The notes: generated from the letters alone by a model not told the origin. A stretch of 64,000 nt of DNA from Hirsutella rhossiliensis (GCF_020360975.1 NW_025408668.1:4402001-4466000), one strand, 5' to 3'; shown: positions 22,882 through 34,354, numbered from the stretch's first letter. Numbers and translations are program-made.

Positions 22882-23484
22882 ATGGCCCTGAGCGCTGAAC
22901 GGATCTTTGCGGCAACTTCTCGCAAGTCCCTTCGCGTACACTGCCCCATGAAACTGGCCGCCAGTGGCATTTACGGTTACTTACGAAGCCGAGCGTGTGA
23001 CTCGGAAGAGAATCCCGTCTTCGACGTGGACAGGCTCTGGTCCGTCGATGCTCTTTGCATCAAGGCAGGAAGCCCTTGTATGGTGGTTGTCTACTTCCTT
23101 CATGACACCGCCGAGCACATGGACAGCTGTTGGAAACAGTTGGAGGCGTCTCTGGCCGTCGACGCCGACGTTTACCGCTTTGCCCCCGGTGACGCAGGCG
23201 GGGCTGGTCATTCCGCTGCATTCTTGTTCAGCCACCTCTCACCATTGGTGGGACCTATGACCTACCGAGAGGTTCAATTGGCTGTCGAGCATTACCTTGG
23301 CTGGTGCTCCAAGTTGGACAGGAACATTCCCCGCTGGAAGAGTGCGCAGCGGATGACGGTGGAGCTTATTCCCCCGTCGAAGAGGACTGGGTGGTTCAAG
23401 GCCAGGGAAAAAGGGTTTTCAGACCGTGTTGACAAAGGTTTCGGCATCGGATGGGGGTTTCCCTGCATCCCTCCTTGCAAATGA
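22882..23484 (+). CDS. Family P protein, 200 aa
   Basis: Intact frame starting MALSAERIFAATSRKSLRVH. Core block MKLAASGIYGYLRSR...VDALCIKAG, then CMVVVYFLHDTAEHMDSCW, then ADVYRFAPGDAGGAGHSAAF, a strand-helix-two-strand pattern also visible in S15 and S28. It ends PPSKRTGWFKAREKG...CIPPCK, shorter than S7 and S28 and without the C-terminal block they share. The 5' part of the transcript (22490-22880) holds another open frame (22528-22860), so an upstream exon is possible. Function unknown. Confidence 0.6.
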   Translation: MALSAERIFAATSRKSLRVHCPMKLAASGIYGYLRSRACDSEENPVFDVDRLWSVDALCIKAGSPCMVVVYFLHDTAEHMDSCWKQLEASLAVDADVYRFAPGDAGGAGHSAAFLFSHLSPLVGPMTYREVQLAVEHYLGWCSKLDRNIPRWKSAQRMTVELIPPSKRTGWFKAREKGFSDRVDKGFGIGWGFPCIPPCK

Positions 23485-23490
23485 GAAGTG

Positions 23491-23661
23491 ATGGACTTGA
23501 TAACGGACACAGTTCCGGACGTGATGGACCTGCTGACGGACACATCGACTGACGTGGCATCGAACCCCCTCATCGGCGAAGAGCAGGGTGAGAGTAAAGG
23601 ACGCACTCCACTTAATAATGTGTCCAGTCACAGTGAGGATATACCGATAGAGTATGAATAA
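23491..23661 (+). CDS. Small acidic frame after the family P gene, 56 aa
   Basis: ATG at 23491 in the same frame as the TGA-terminated gene that ends at 23484. It encodes MDLITDTVPDVMDLLTDTST and ends in acidic residues (SEDIPIEYE). The repeated DTVPDVMDLLTDT pattern looks coding. It may be the true C terminus of the family P protein, reached by splicing or after a frame error, or a separate small protein. Confidence 0.35.
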   Translation: MDLITDTVPDVMDLLTDTSTDVASNPLIGEEQGESKGRTPLNNVSSHSEDIPIEYE

Positions 23662-24157
23662 TGACTGGGATCAAACAGTCAACCGTTGACAAGTATGCAA
23701 AACAGCCTTAGTATTTGTCTTCATACGTTTACAAGAGAATCCATTGCAAGTACTCCACTCTGCGCATAAACCCCGTAGGATCCTTCATCGTTATGGTCAA
23801 TACCTCCGAAGGAGGTGCGGACAGGCCGCAGGACTGGACGTGGAGACCACGCTCAAGAGACTTCAACTGAGTACATCGTTTACAAGAAAGTCCACTCGGC
23901 ACAGGAGGAGTGGGCGTCTGAAAGGCGCACGACGGACATACAACCACTCCAACACCCGCTCAGTCCCTACTTAAGTCACTTCACCACCCGAGACACATAC
24001 AAACAGTACCCGTTGGGCCACCCCGACCGGAGGGAGGTGCTTGAGCGGAGCGAGTCTTTGCACGACTGGAGGGAGTCAAAGGTACACGACAGGGAGGAGT
24101 GGACAGGTGAGCGGGACGCGAGCATGGTAGGAGTGCCGGAGGTCACTGCTACTCTGA

Positions 24158-24193
24158 GGCCCCCTATTACTTAAGTTTGGTTTATAGGGGGCC
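24158..24193 (+). other. Stem-loop H13, candidate origin (TATTAC)
   Basis: Conserved stem-loop, type II flank. Confidence 0.85.
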
Positions 24194-25086
24194 TCTGCTC
24201 CATGGCCCAGTCTTTAGACACCTTTCACGCACGTGATTGAGTGTAGTACTAAATTGAAGCGACCGGGGGAAGCTCAATCGTCATAAGCACCAATCAGAGG
24301 GACGAAGGATGGTACGTCACAAAGTGCTGGTTACGTAGTTTCCTTGCACCCCACACTTGGACGGGTGCTGCACCCGGACACAACAGACACCAGAGGTATA
24401 AAGAGGGGCCTCGCCCACACACAGGACACTGGATTGTTCTGCTTTCCACCTACACACTCAACCCAGCGGTTGACATTCGCTTGTCTAAGCACGGACACGA
24501 TGGAATAGCACCCACGGATCTAGGAGAGTGGTCCACTCCTCCACTACGTGCACGCTGCGCGCTGCACTCGCTCTGTCATTCCCGGAGAGGGTATGTATTG
24601 GTATCCAGGCTGGATATGGACAGATTGGTTCTGTCCTTTTCAGGCGAACCGTGTTCGTCAAACGGCAAAGCAAAGCAGTACGTGACTGGGAAGGAACAGT
24701 CGGAATGAAGCGACAGGAGAAGCAAAAAGGGAAAAGGAGACGGGAAACAGGGGAGGTGATACCCTGCCGGCGGCCCTTTGGGTCCTCGGCTGCGCCTCGC
24801 TCGGAAGCCTTCTCGTGAGAAAGGGCTGGACAAGTGTCCACTGCACTCCCACTGCGCCCTGCACGGGCTCCGTTTACCGTTTGCTCCGGGAAAATTCTTG
24901 AACATGCGTTCAACACCGCAAGGGTGTCTCACTGACGGCGTCACCACGGACAGAGACCATGGAGTCGATCTCATGACGGATATTCTTTTGACCCGTGAGG
25001 GTTTCAAGGCAACGGCCCTTGTCGCACTTCTCTTTACGAGGCGGTAAAGGCTTCCTTGCTCGACTTACATTCGATATGCTTTGTCT

Positions 25087-25314
25087 ATGTTCCGCGGAAC
25101 GGTGAAGCGCGAAGCAGCGGAGGCTCTGGTCAATGACCGCTTGGACGCCCGGAGGGGCACGAGAGTCAAAGCCGCGGAGGACTGGATTGCCTTGGGGCGT
25201 ACTCTTACGAAGTACTCGGTCATTGTTTGTACAACCCTCCCACCCAAGCACGGAGACACCCACCACGCAACAGATACATGCAGCAGCGCATTGGTCCGGC
25301 CATCGCATCTTTGA
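25087..25314 (+). CDS. Possible small protein, 75 aa
   Basis: ATG frame MFRGTVKREAAEALVNDRLD...RVKAAEDWIALGRTLTKYS, which reads like a real amphipathic helical protein for its first 50 residues. Beyond that another frame (ending RYMQQRIGPAIASLTPRLPKPVLG) looks equally protein-like, so a frame change may lie near 25220. No relative found in the window at the protein level. Weak call. Confidence 0.25.
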   Translation: MFRGTVKREAAEALVNDRLDARRGTRVKAAEDWIALGRTLTKYSVIVCTTLPPKHGDTHHATDTCSSALVRPSHL

Positions 25315-26067
25315 CACCCCGCCTGCCTAAACCAGTGCTGGGATAGCTTCACTTCCTTGTGCACAGGTAGACTCAACCGTGCAGGATGAGCAACAAGCCC
25401 TTGGACATACATTGTAGACCAAGCAAGTGACGGCAAGAACGCAAGGAGTATAGTAGCAGTGCACGAAGATAATTGATTTGACCTGGATGAGGTCACCAGG
25501 CTACCGACTGATCCCTCACGGTGAAGTGATGTGGTGAACTTCTCCATGCGTTGACAAGAGAGCCACCCCACGTACTGTATCCCACTCACCCGGCTACGCA
25601 TCAACACCCACGGACAAACATCGTAGACTCCACCCTCGTTTACAAGTATTCCCAATACGTTTACAAGTAGTAGTCACTGCCCCGGCTACAGACAACCATC
25701 TCCAATCCTTCCGAGATACGAACACAACCCCGAAGGGGGGTGCGCACGCGCCGTAGGGGCGGGTGTGGATGAGATACTCACGACTCTTCAATTGAGTGAG
25801 ACGTTTACAAGAACATCGACACAAGACGAGCACTCTTGACGGAGCAAGCGTCCACCGGGCGCGCGATGGAACAAGACACACCACACATCTACACCTGCTC
25901 ACACACACCCAGGTCACTCCGCCATACAAGCACACGGACAAAATACACACTGGGCCCGCGACGGGACGGAGCATGTCTGAGCGGAGCGAGTCTTTGCACG
26001 ACTGGAGGAGTCAAAGGTACCGCAGCTGGAGGCGAGGATTGTGAGAGGACGGTCACTCGGACACCCA

Positions 26068-26102
26068 GGCCCCTATTACTTAAGTTTGGTTTATAGGGGG
26101 CC
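26068..26102 (+). other. Stem-loop H14, candidate origin (TATTAC)
   Basis: Conserved stem-loop with one C fewer in the left arm, type I flank. Confidence 0.85.
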
Positions 26103-26600
26103 ATGGCACAACGGCCCAGCCCATAGAGCAGCTTGAACGCACGTGATTGCATGCAGTCATAGAGCGAAAGTGACCAGCGGGAGGGAAGCTAGTACTAAGA
26201 GGCAGGGGGAGGGGACCGACCACGCCGCGTCCAATCACAGACAGTTTGCTGGCACAGCTTACATGGATGGATCCACTACTGGCCGGGTTGAGCACCCGGA
26301 CACTCACACATACACGGAGTATAAAGAGGGGTGGCGCCCCGTCCAAATGAGTCCAGTGGACTTCACCTTTTTCTCTGCTTTATGCAGATGTGGAGCTCAC
26401 CGCGAAGGGAGTTTGTCGTTACTTACTCAGACGCAGGAGCGTTGTCTATCCAATTCGGTGGATATCTCTAGCCAAGTACGAAGTCGACGGCTTGGCACAG
26501 AGTACCTTGGCCCTTCTTCGCATCAAGTGGTGCACTCAACTCGATTCCAGCAGAACGAGAACCTTCTCTTCTTTCGAAAATCCTTGAAGCCTGCGCAGTC

Positions 26601-27353
26601 ATGTCGCAGTCGGCAGGCCGCCTCTCAGATCAGAACGTGGACGTCATTCGGGGATGAAGACCGGTGGTCGTCTATGTGTTGTGGATGGACGTTTACCCCG
26701 AGCAGTGGGTACGCATCCAAGGTTGCCTCGACTTTACTAAAGCGGGGCTGGAAGATGACCGGAACCGTTTAATGCTGTCGGATGACATGACCCGCCCGTT
26801 TGGCCAGCTCGAGAGAGAGCTGCACGAGGTACTGTGCACTGCCCTCTGTTGCTTTCCGGAGGAGGTACCCGTCTGGCCCTGGCTCATGGCATTACCGCAC
26901 CAGCTGCGGCGGTTTTGTAGCCCCTACCCGAACGAGGCGGATCACAGCCTGGGCTGTTTGATTTCTGCGTACTGCCGGCATTACTCGAGTGACGCGGGGG
27001 AAGAGGGTCGAGAGCGTCGCCTCGTTGTCGACCAGGCCTTGAGTCGTGTCCGGGCGTGTCTTCTACAAGGCTATGCGCCGGAACAAGGAATTGTTCGTCG
27101 ATGCTGTGATCATGCTCGGTGCATGAATCGTCTAGGGTTGACGAGTGTCACTGTTGAGCAGGCCGAGGGTTTATTGTGCGTGTATACCCACTGCACTTCT
27201 GCGGTCTTCGCCGCGGTGGTTGGTAGCACCGATGCACTGGAGTTGGTTCGAATTCGGTTTGACCGCCTTTGGGAGCGAGTGCACCATCTGCTGTTTACGG
27301 GGGAGGATGACCCTACTCTTGGTGCTGGCATCGCGACTAGACAATCTGCGTAG
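26601..27353 (+). pseudogene. Family P gene, interrupted copy
   Basis: The C-terminal 230 codons (VVVYVLWMDVYPEQW ... LWERVHHLLFTGEDDPTLG) are open to a TAG at 27353 and match S28 (LWARVLHALETGEDAPGL). In the same frame upstream is a short ATG frame MSQSAGRLSDQNVDVIRG that stops at a TGA (26655-26657). Further upstream, between TATA and 26580, three frames each show protein-like stretches, including ELTAKGVCRYLLRRR that matches KLAASGIYGYLRSR of S13. So the full gene probably runs from about 26350 and is broken by small indels, a stop or unrecognised introns. Function unknown. Confidence 0.5.
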
Positions 27354-27963
27354 AGCACCACTTGACATCTTGTATCGCTGAGACGCTAGCCCTTTTGGGT
27401 GTTGGCGAAACCCTCATTCGTTTACGGAGACATTGGTATGGACTCAATAGACTCAATAGACTGAACGGGGTTTCATCTCTCTATACCACCGTGAATTGTT
27501 CCTGTACTCATACTTGTCCACGTAGGTTTCACCCACATAAAGCGTTTACAAGAACACCCAACACGTTCACAAGGCGATACCCCTTCCCGGCTACCACCCC
27601 TTTCTTCCAATCCCTTCATGGATACGAACACAACCCCCCCGAAGGGGGGTGCAGACGCGCCGAAGGGGCGGCTGTGGAGAGCCACGCTCACATCTCTTCA
27701 ACCGAGCACATCGTTTACAAGCACACATGCACAGTCACGGGACGGAGGACCTGCGACCGAAGGGAGCAAAGGGACGAGACACGCACGCACCAGAACAACC
27801 AAAGTACCACTTCCACCCAACCCACATACAGACACTACCCGTTGGGCCACCCCGACCGGAGGGAGGTGCTTGAGCGGAGCGAGATCTGACGACTGGAGGG
27901 AAGTCAGAGGTACCGAGCAGGCGGCGAGGGACTAGTAAAGGGACGGAGTCACTTCTACTCTTG

Positions 27964-28000
27964 GGCCCCCTATATCCTTAAGTTTGGTTTATAGGGGGCC
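27964..28000 (+). other. Stem-loop H15, candidate origin (TATATCC variant)
   Basis: Conserved stem-loop, type II flank with one change (CTCCACGGCCC). Confidence 0.85.
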
Positions 28001-28395
28001 TCTGCTCCACGGCCCAACGTACTAGGTCGCTTACGTAGTTTGCAGACAGTCCATAGCGCGGATGTGATTGGAGAGAACGGAGCCGGTCATAACAGGGAGT
28101 GAGACGGGATGGATCACCCTGGTCAATCAGACAGGTTGCAACGCTTCCTGACTGCATCCACTACTGGCCGGGCGCAGAGCCCGGACACTTTCGCCGCTAC
28201 GGAGTATTTAGAGGGGGGCAGCCCCGTCTCTTTTGGATCCAGGCATCCTCTTTTCTTTCTCTTCTTCGTACTGTCGGGACGACACTGCCAGAAGCCAAGT
28301 TGCTGTACACGTTGCACCTTACCATCTTGCTTTCTTGAAGCAAGTCCTACTTGTGCCACTTCCACTTTCCAGTGACGGAGTCTTGTACTGCCAGG

Positions 28396-29182
28396 ATGTC
28401 GCCCGTGGTGAAGCGCGGCCGCAAGGCTGATGAGGTAAATGACCCGTCGGAAGGAACGACGCAGCCCAGGGGCAAGACTCGAGTGATGTCTTTGACAGAC
28501 GCAGACGTGGCGTCGGGGAGCAGCAGCTCCTTGGCTGTCCTCGGGAGGCCGCTTGGTCCAGAGTATGTGCAGCGGAGACCGGGGCCCGGAGGGTCGAAGC
28601 TTTCCTATCTCAGCAGCGCGGATGCAATCTCGTTGGCGAATGACATGTTTGGCCATGACGGATGGAGTTCGGAGGTCATCGAGCAGTCTTGCGAATCCCG
28701 CACAGAAGGCAACCCCGCGAAGTGGATGACGGAAGCCGTGTGCAGGGTGCGTGTCACCGTCTTTTGGGTGACCAGCGGAGCCCCAACTTCCCACGATGGA
28801 ACCGGCTTTGGCGGGGCGACAAGCGCAACACGAGGGCGGAAGCCATGGAAAAGGCCGTCAAGGAGGCCGAGACGGATGCTCTCAAAAGGGCCCTCCGCAT
28901 CTTTGGCGAGGCATTGGGAAACTGTCTCTACAGCAAGCCGTATCTCTCCTGGATCGAGAAGGTCCGGGCCCGAGAGGGCAAGCAGGATGAGACGAAGCAC
29001 TACACCGCGGATATATTGGTCCGGAAGCCTCAGGTGGTGGTCTCCCGAGCAGTCAATCCACTCTTTCCTTTCCACGGCAGGGCAGTCTCCCCCGTCCGGG
29101 CAGACAATCAGTGCGTGCATTGCCCACGAATGATTACTACGACGATGAAGAGCTGTTTGAGGATGTTGGCTTTGAACCGTAG
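28396..29182 (+). CDS. rad52: RAD52-family single-strand annealing protein (frame-broken)
   Basis: Encodes the conserved N-terminal annealing domain of Rad52/Rad22. After a basic, serine-rich leader ([13 protein letters not shown]), frame 1 carries [20 protein letters not shown], then [18 protein letters not shown] and a variable loop to HDGTGFGG. Frame 3 continues with [20 protein letters not shown], then [15 protein letters not shown], the helix that closes the domain. A third frame gives an acidic tail ([17 protein letters not shown]) and stops at TAG 29180-29182. Both frame changes are -1 shifts; the first lies at the G run 28813-28816, the second near 29033. The long C-terminal part of cellular Rad52 that binds RPA and Rad51 is absent. 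It starts at the first ATG, about 190 bp below TATA. Rad52 anneals complementary single strands, which would suit recombination among segments that share ends. Confidence 0.85.
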
Positions 29183-29872
29183 TCCAGTGGTGCTGCGTTA
29201 GCAATTGTGACTGGATTTGCGCGGGTGCTGTCGATGACTCGTTGAAGGAGGACTTCACGACAGCCTCACGCCGGGGCTGGATGGCAGCTTCACCTTGATC
29301 CAAGGGTATCACCCACACTTGACTGTAGGACAATAAAATGGAATAGTCACGCTCTGTCCCAATGAATGTGCCCTTGACTCCTCACGTTACCCTTCCACGT
29401 AGACTGCTCCTTCATAAAGCGTTTACAAGGTGATCCACCAAGATAGTATGCCAACTCTCGTTTACAAGGACACTCGACTCCAAACACTACAACCTGAGCA
29501 TCACCCCGGAGGGCTTCAGAGCTATGGAAATTACACCCGAAGGGTGTGCACGGAGGCCGAAGGTCGACGTGTGAAGCCACGCTCAAGAGACTTCAACTGA
29601 GCACTGCGTTCACAAGACGGTTCAACACCACAGGAGGAGCACGCGTCTGAAAGGCGCGCGACGGACACAAACATACACACACACTGACCTCCAACAAGGT
29701 CACTCACCCACCGGACCCACACGCAACAGCTACACCCCACGCACTCACCGTTGGGCCCGCGACTGGAAGGAGCATGTCTGAGCGGAGCGAGTCTTTGCAC
29801 GACTGGAGGGAGTCAAAGGTACCGCAGCTGGAGGCGAGGATTGTGAGAGGGACGGAGTCACTCGGACACCCA

Positions 29873-29908
29873 GGCCCCCTATTACTTAAGTTTGGTTTAT
29901 AGGGGGCC
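29873..29908 (+). other. Stem-loop H16, candidate origin (TATTAC)
   Basis: Conserved stem-loop, type I flank. Confidence 0.85.
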
Positions 29909-30244
29909 ATGGCACAACGGCCCAGCCCATAGACAGGTTGCTTTAGCTTCCATGTAGTACTAGACCGAAGGGAGGGGAACGAGTGCAGGTGGTCATAGCA
30001 GCTGATTGGACGGGACGGACAACGCTGGTCATCCATCCAGCTTCCCAAAGGGTTGCATGGATCCACCTACGTCCGGGGAGCGCCGGACATTTCACATACA
30101 CAGAGGGTATAAAGACCCGGGGTCGCCCATTGCAAGAGCATCCGGATGTTCTTCCTCTTCCTCTTTATTTCACCCGTGAGGGACATGGTGGCTTCGCCAC
30201 GACTCGGAAGGTGAGGATTTCAAACGGCCGGGGAGGCCCTACTG

Positions 30245-30496
30245 ATGATGGTGGCTTCGCCACAACTAGATGGTACCGGTATCTTCAACTGGATGTTCAG
30301 AGACAAGAGACTCCTTGACTTGGCCGGGAAGGCTTTACACGGGAATGTGGTGAGTGCGAACGAGGAAGGCATCTTCTTGATTCTCTTCCGATCCGAGCGG
30401 ATCAGACGAGAGTCTTCTGCAGGCTTAGTTGGACAAGTGTCCACGGCACTCCCACTGCGCCCTACACGGGCTTCGTTTACCGTTTGCTCCCGGTAA
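30245..30496 (+). CDS. Possible small protein, 83 aa
   Basis: ATG frame MMVASPQLDGTGIFNWMFRD ... in an ORF-poor unit, about 130 bp below TATA. It overlaps the GTGGCTTCGCCAC hairpin and runs into the block shared with S14, where the frame is not kept. No relative seen; it may be chance. Confidence 0.2.
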   Translation: MMVASPQLDGTGIFNWMFRDKRLLDLAGKALHGNVVSANEEGIFLILFRSERIRRESSAGLVGQVSTALPLRPTRASFTVCSR

Positions 30497-31059
30497 CATA
30501 TCTTGAACATGCGTTCAACACCGCAAGGGTGTCTCACTGACGGCGTCACCACGGCCTAGAGGACGTCAACGCACTTTCAAACCTGGCTCTTTTGTAGAGC
30601 CTCGTGCACGACAGGGACGGGGAGCACACACGGCCAGTGGTGACTTGTCTTCTTTTCTTGTCTTGTGCAAGGCGGCACAAGGTTGCCCCGTTCAGCCACC
30701 CGGCAGTTTCAACACGTGAGGGTCTCTCGGCAACGTCCTTCTTGGCCTTTTTCTTTACCAAGTGGTAAATGATTTCCCTCCTTTTTTTTTCCAGAGAGAG
30801 GGTACTTTTGCTTTATACGCACAGGGCTTGACAAGTGTGGAAGTGAGGAGACGAACTGTCAGAACGAGCTTGACGGGAGGGACTTTTCATTGATCCTAGG
30901 AAACACCAGGCGGACAGCCCCGCTCACACCAAGACGGCACTCACGATGCCCTCACTCGTAGACAAACACCCGTAGACGGGCAGATAGAGATAGAGATAGT
31001 GACCGCGAGGGAGCATGGCTAGTCAGAGGCAGCTTCGGCCAGGTTCTGCAAGCTTCCAT

Positions 31060-31130
31060 GCACATATCCACTACTCACCGGGCGTGAGACCCGGACAGTT
31101 GACCCTTGAAGGGTATAAAGGCACCCGCTG
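31060..31130 (+). promoter_or_regulatory. Second promoter inside S17
   Basis: CCGGGCGTGAGACCCGG palindrome at about 31078-31094 and TATA (GGGTATAAAG) at 31111-31120, both in the usual spacing, followed by the CCGCTGCCGCCC leader. No stem-loop precedes it and no gene follows before the iterons. Confidence 0.65.
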
Positions 31131-31777
31131 CCGCCCCCCCTTCCAACACACATGTAGACTTCACCCCAATGCATCCCCGGCCACCACGAGACGCAACATA
31201 CGCAGGCACAGAGAGGAGCGACGTGAGGAGCAACAGTGAATACGTTTACCAGGAGCAGATCTTCCACTCCCCATCGTAGCCCTCACATGCGTTTACAAGA
31301 ACATCACACTGCCCGGCTACCACTCTGTGACACCAAAGCACTTGTTCCTTTCCCAGTCACCACGCCAACCCCGTTCACAAGGCACAGACTCCAACATCAC
31401 CTCCGGAGGACCCAAGCAGGACTATGGAAAACTACACCCGAAGGGTGTGCAGACGCGCCGTAGGGCGGCTGTGAAGAGCCACGTTGACCATCTTCAATCG
31501 AGTAAAGTGTTTACTAGGAAACTCAACACCCGACAGGACGGAGGACGCGCGAGTGCAACGAGCAAGCGGACGAGACAAATCCACCCAACAAACAGAAGTC
31601 ACTTCACCGTACAAACACACTACAAACAATACCCGTTGGGCCACGACCGGAGGAGTTTTGTCTGAGCGGAGCGAGAAAAACCGAAAGGAGGGAGGTTTTG
31701 GACGAGAGGAACGAGGACACTGGGACTTCGACTGGCGGGAGAAGACAGTAGAGTGAGGGAGTCACTCATACTCTTGG

Positions 31778-31812
31778 GCCCCCTATTACTTAAGTTTGGT
31801 TTATAGGGGGCC
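31778..31812 (+). other. Stem-loop H17, candidate origin (TATTAC)
   Basis: Conserved stem-loop, type II flank. Confidence 0.85.
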
Positions 31813-32607
31813 TCTGCTCCATGGCCCAGTCACTAGGAACGGAATGTCTTGACAAAGGCAGAGAGTGATGTACTAGCAGTTTTGTACTGGAAGGGAAAGA
31901 CTGAGTGCTAAGAAGGTACCTGACGGATGGAAGGTGGCCGCGCTATTGGTCCAGCTTCCAACGCAGTGGTTGCGTGACTCCACTCTTGGACGGGGTAGAC
32001 ACCCGGACGGTATCACCTCGATACGGAAGGAGAGGAACATAGAAAGGGCGAGAACGCCCACGAGTAGAGCGACTGTCGGGGAGACGTCAAATCTCTTCTT
32101 TACCTTTTCAACGGAGTATAAAGACCATGGGTCGCCCAACCCAGAACTGTGGACGGTTCACTTTTGATATATTTTCCTTGCGGAAATCAATCGGCTCGCA
32201 GAACGACGGAGTGGGATATTGCCTGGTGCAATTGTTTTCCCGCTGGTTCTTCATTGGGCTCTTGGGCAGAGTCTCCCGCAATGGCGTGAGACAAGATGGA
32301 TTGACTGGTCTACCAGCCCGAACGCGTCCTTTGTCTCTCTAGAGACGCGCTACGGAGTAAGTTAGGGGCCGAGGTGCCCATATATTGTTTACATTTGTGC
32401 TGGACACAAATCTTCTCCTTTCACTTCACCTAGCGGCCGGGCAGCCTTGATCTGGCCTCCCAACTCTACGTACGTACGTTCCCGGAGCGGAGCCTGGGCC
32501 AGAGTCTCTCTTCGGTTCGTCAATTTTGGGCAGCATGGATCTGCCAGCTTCCTGCGAGACAATTTTGCCCGCCCTTCTCTGCCCACGGCAAGGACACGAG
32601 ACCGCGG

Positions 32608-33068
32608 ATGCTGCTGCAGCCATCCGTTTTGTTGTTCTCTACGGATTCAGCGCTTCTGCGAGCGGTGGCTTTTTCTCCTGTTGGTGACAACACACAAGCG
32701 CTCGGCTTCTTCTTTTTCGGAGACTCTAAGGGACTGTCTGGGTCCCAGGGACTTTTCTACTCGGTGGCGCAGCGTGCGCAGGATGGCCTCTTCATCCACA
32801 GGGTTCTACTGTGGGCTGGCCCGAACGCCGGAGGTTCAGTCGCGAGGATTGCTGCACGCTGCAGACTCGGCTTGGACCTTCACTTCCTCCAGTTGCTGAC
32901 AATGAGTCGGCCGGTTCGGACTGTATTGCTGTGCCACTATCATGCTGTATGGAGCAGATGAAGGCGCATTTGCCTTTTTGGATTTTTCACATGACCACGG
33001 AAGGAACTGTCACCTTTGGTTGTGATGGGCTTTTGAACAAGCTCTTGGATGAGATACGGGGCGAGTGA
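32608..33068 (+). CDS. Family Q protein, one internal frame change
   Basis: Frame 1 (from ATG 32608) encodes LLRAVAFSPVGDNTQALGFF and GSQGLFYSVAQRAQDGLFIH. A -1 shift near 32900 leads into the frame that ends CCMEQMKAHLPFWIF ... LLNKLLDEIRGE at 33068, the block that defines family Q (compare S3 and the S6 fragment). A further ATG frame (32535, MDLPASCETILPALL) overlaps upstream and may be the true start in another frame. The gap from TATA to the start (about 480 bp) suggests a leader intron. Function unknown. Confidence 0.45.
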
Positions 33069-33704
33069 GACTGATAGATGACTTTGGTCATCGTTATATT
33101 CATTTTGCATGACGTTGGTGTTCAACGGTTTTCCTTTTTCGGATATCACGATGGCTTCGTTTTAACGTAGATGAAAAGACCGATCCAGAATAGCGGCAGC
33201 ACGGTCAATTGACTGTATCCACGAACATGGTAGAATCATAGACTTCACACCGAGGGATTATAATCACACATGCGTTTACAAGTATTCCGTAGACGTTTAC
33301 AAGGGGAAACCCTTCGCGTAATCCACCTGGTATGATCAACCCCGTAGGGCCCAGGCAGGACTATGGAAAACAATCCCCCCAAAGGGGGGTGCGACCGAGC
33401 CGAAGGTTCGGGCGTGAGAAGCCACACTGACTCTCTCCAACCAACACAGCCCGTTTACAAGCACATCCACGTTCACGAAGCACAACACACTGAATGACGA
33501 ACGACACACAACAGACAACTCCACCCAGTCACTCAGTCACACCCGCACGTGAACACCATACAACCCTCAACAACCAATCACACACTGGGCCCGCGACGGG
33601 ACGGAGCATGTCTGAGCGGGCGAGTCTTTGCACGACTGGAGGAGTCAAAGGTACCGCAGCTGGAGGCGAGGATTGTGAGAGGGACGGAGTCACTCGGACA
33701 CCCA

Positions 33705-33740
33705 GGCCCCCTATTACTTAAGTTTGGTTTATAGGGGGCC
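33705..33740 (+). other. Stem-loop H18, candidate origin (TATTAC)
   Basis: Conserved stem-loop, type II flank. Confidence 0.85.
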
Positions 33741-34354
33741 TCTGCTCCATGGCCCAACGTACTAGAGCAGTGTGTTACTACAAAGTAGATACGCTGCAGT
33801 TTTAGACCGAAAGGGACGGGACGGAGAGAAGGTAGTACTAAGAGCCTGGCGACCGGGAGACGGCACGCCTCACAGTCAGCTTCCACGCAGTGGTTGCATG
33901 ACTCCACAACTGGACGGGCGCAGAGCCCGGACGGATCCAACACACGCGGCTTGGGACAAAGCCATATAAAGGGGAGGACACCCCCCCGAGCAGAGCGTTC
34001 CGTCGGGAAGACTTGAATCTTCTTTATGCAGCGGAGTGAAGGCCAGGAAGCACGGTCTCGAGTGGACGAGGACATTTTATCGCCGCGTCGTGCGAGGCAC
34101 CCTCACACTTTTACCTACCCTGCACAAGGGATCCATCCATGTTTGCGTGCTTACGAAAGCAACGGAGCAGGTCAGCTGACCACGCGCATCTTTTGTGTTG
34201 TTTGGCCAACACGTACACGTCAAGGGGAGACGTCACCTCGGCAAAGTGGGGTTTGCTTTTTCCCCTGCGGACATACAGAGTGATTGATCTGATCTCTGGA
34301 TCGATTATTCGTCCTCGGAGACCTTTGGCGGAGACCTTCTATCTCTTTTAAGTG

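Larger units (their letters stand above)
22223..24158 (+). repeat. Array unit S13 (plus orientation)
   Basis: CCAAT motif near 22359, TATA at 22478-22487, family P gene (22882-23484) and an acidic frame after it, iterons at 23726-23735 and 23877-23886. The conserved stem here is ACCTCCGAAGGAGGT, a compensatory variant of the usual CCCCGAAGGGG. Confidence 0.85.
24158..26068 (+). repeat. Array unit S14 (plus orientation, ORF-poor class)
   Basis: TATA at 24395-24403, leader shared with S8, then a block around 24830-24955 shared with S17 (GCGTTCAACACCGCAAGGGT), a CTTTACGAGGCGGTAAAG hairpin near 25031-25048, a 3' part shared with S4, iterons at 25637-25646, 25658-25667 and 25802-25811. Short frames only. 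Confidence 0.75.
26068..27964 (+). repeat. Array unit S15 (plus orientation)
   Basis: TATA at 26317-26326, family P gene, iterons at 27543-27552, 27563-27572 (CGTTCACAAG) and 27712-27721. The part 26068-27336 recurs inverted in S25. Confidence 0.85.
27964..29873 (+). repeat. Array unit S16 (plus orientation, RAD52 segment)
   Basis: TATA at 28202-28211, RAD52-like gene (28396-29182), a CACGACAGCCTCAC variant of the 3' element near 29257, iterons at 29420-29429 and 29459-29468, conserved stem-loops near 29530-29580. Confidence 0.85.
29873..31778 (+). repeat. Array unit S17 (plus orientation, ORF-poor, two promoters)
   Basis: First TATA at 30106-30114; two GTGGCTTCGCCAC hairpins near 30188 and 30251; block shared with S14 near 30405-30555; CTTTACCAAGTGGTAAA near 30757-30773; 3' element at 30940-30964. 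Then a second complete promoter end follows without a stem-loop (TATA 31111-31120) and runs into iterons (31290-31299; variants 31239-31248 and 31370-31379). It looks like a recombinant that gained a promoter fragment. Confidence 0.75.
31778..33705 (+). repeat. Array unit S18 (plus orientation)
   Basis: CGGGGTAGACACCCGG palindrome near 31991, TATA at 32114-32123 (further from the palindrome than usual), family Q gene (32608-33068), 3' element at 33146-33171, iterons at 33273-33282, 33294-33303 and 33452-33461. Confidence 0.85.
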
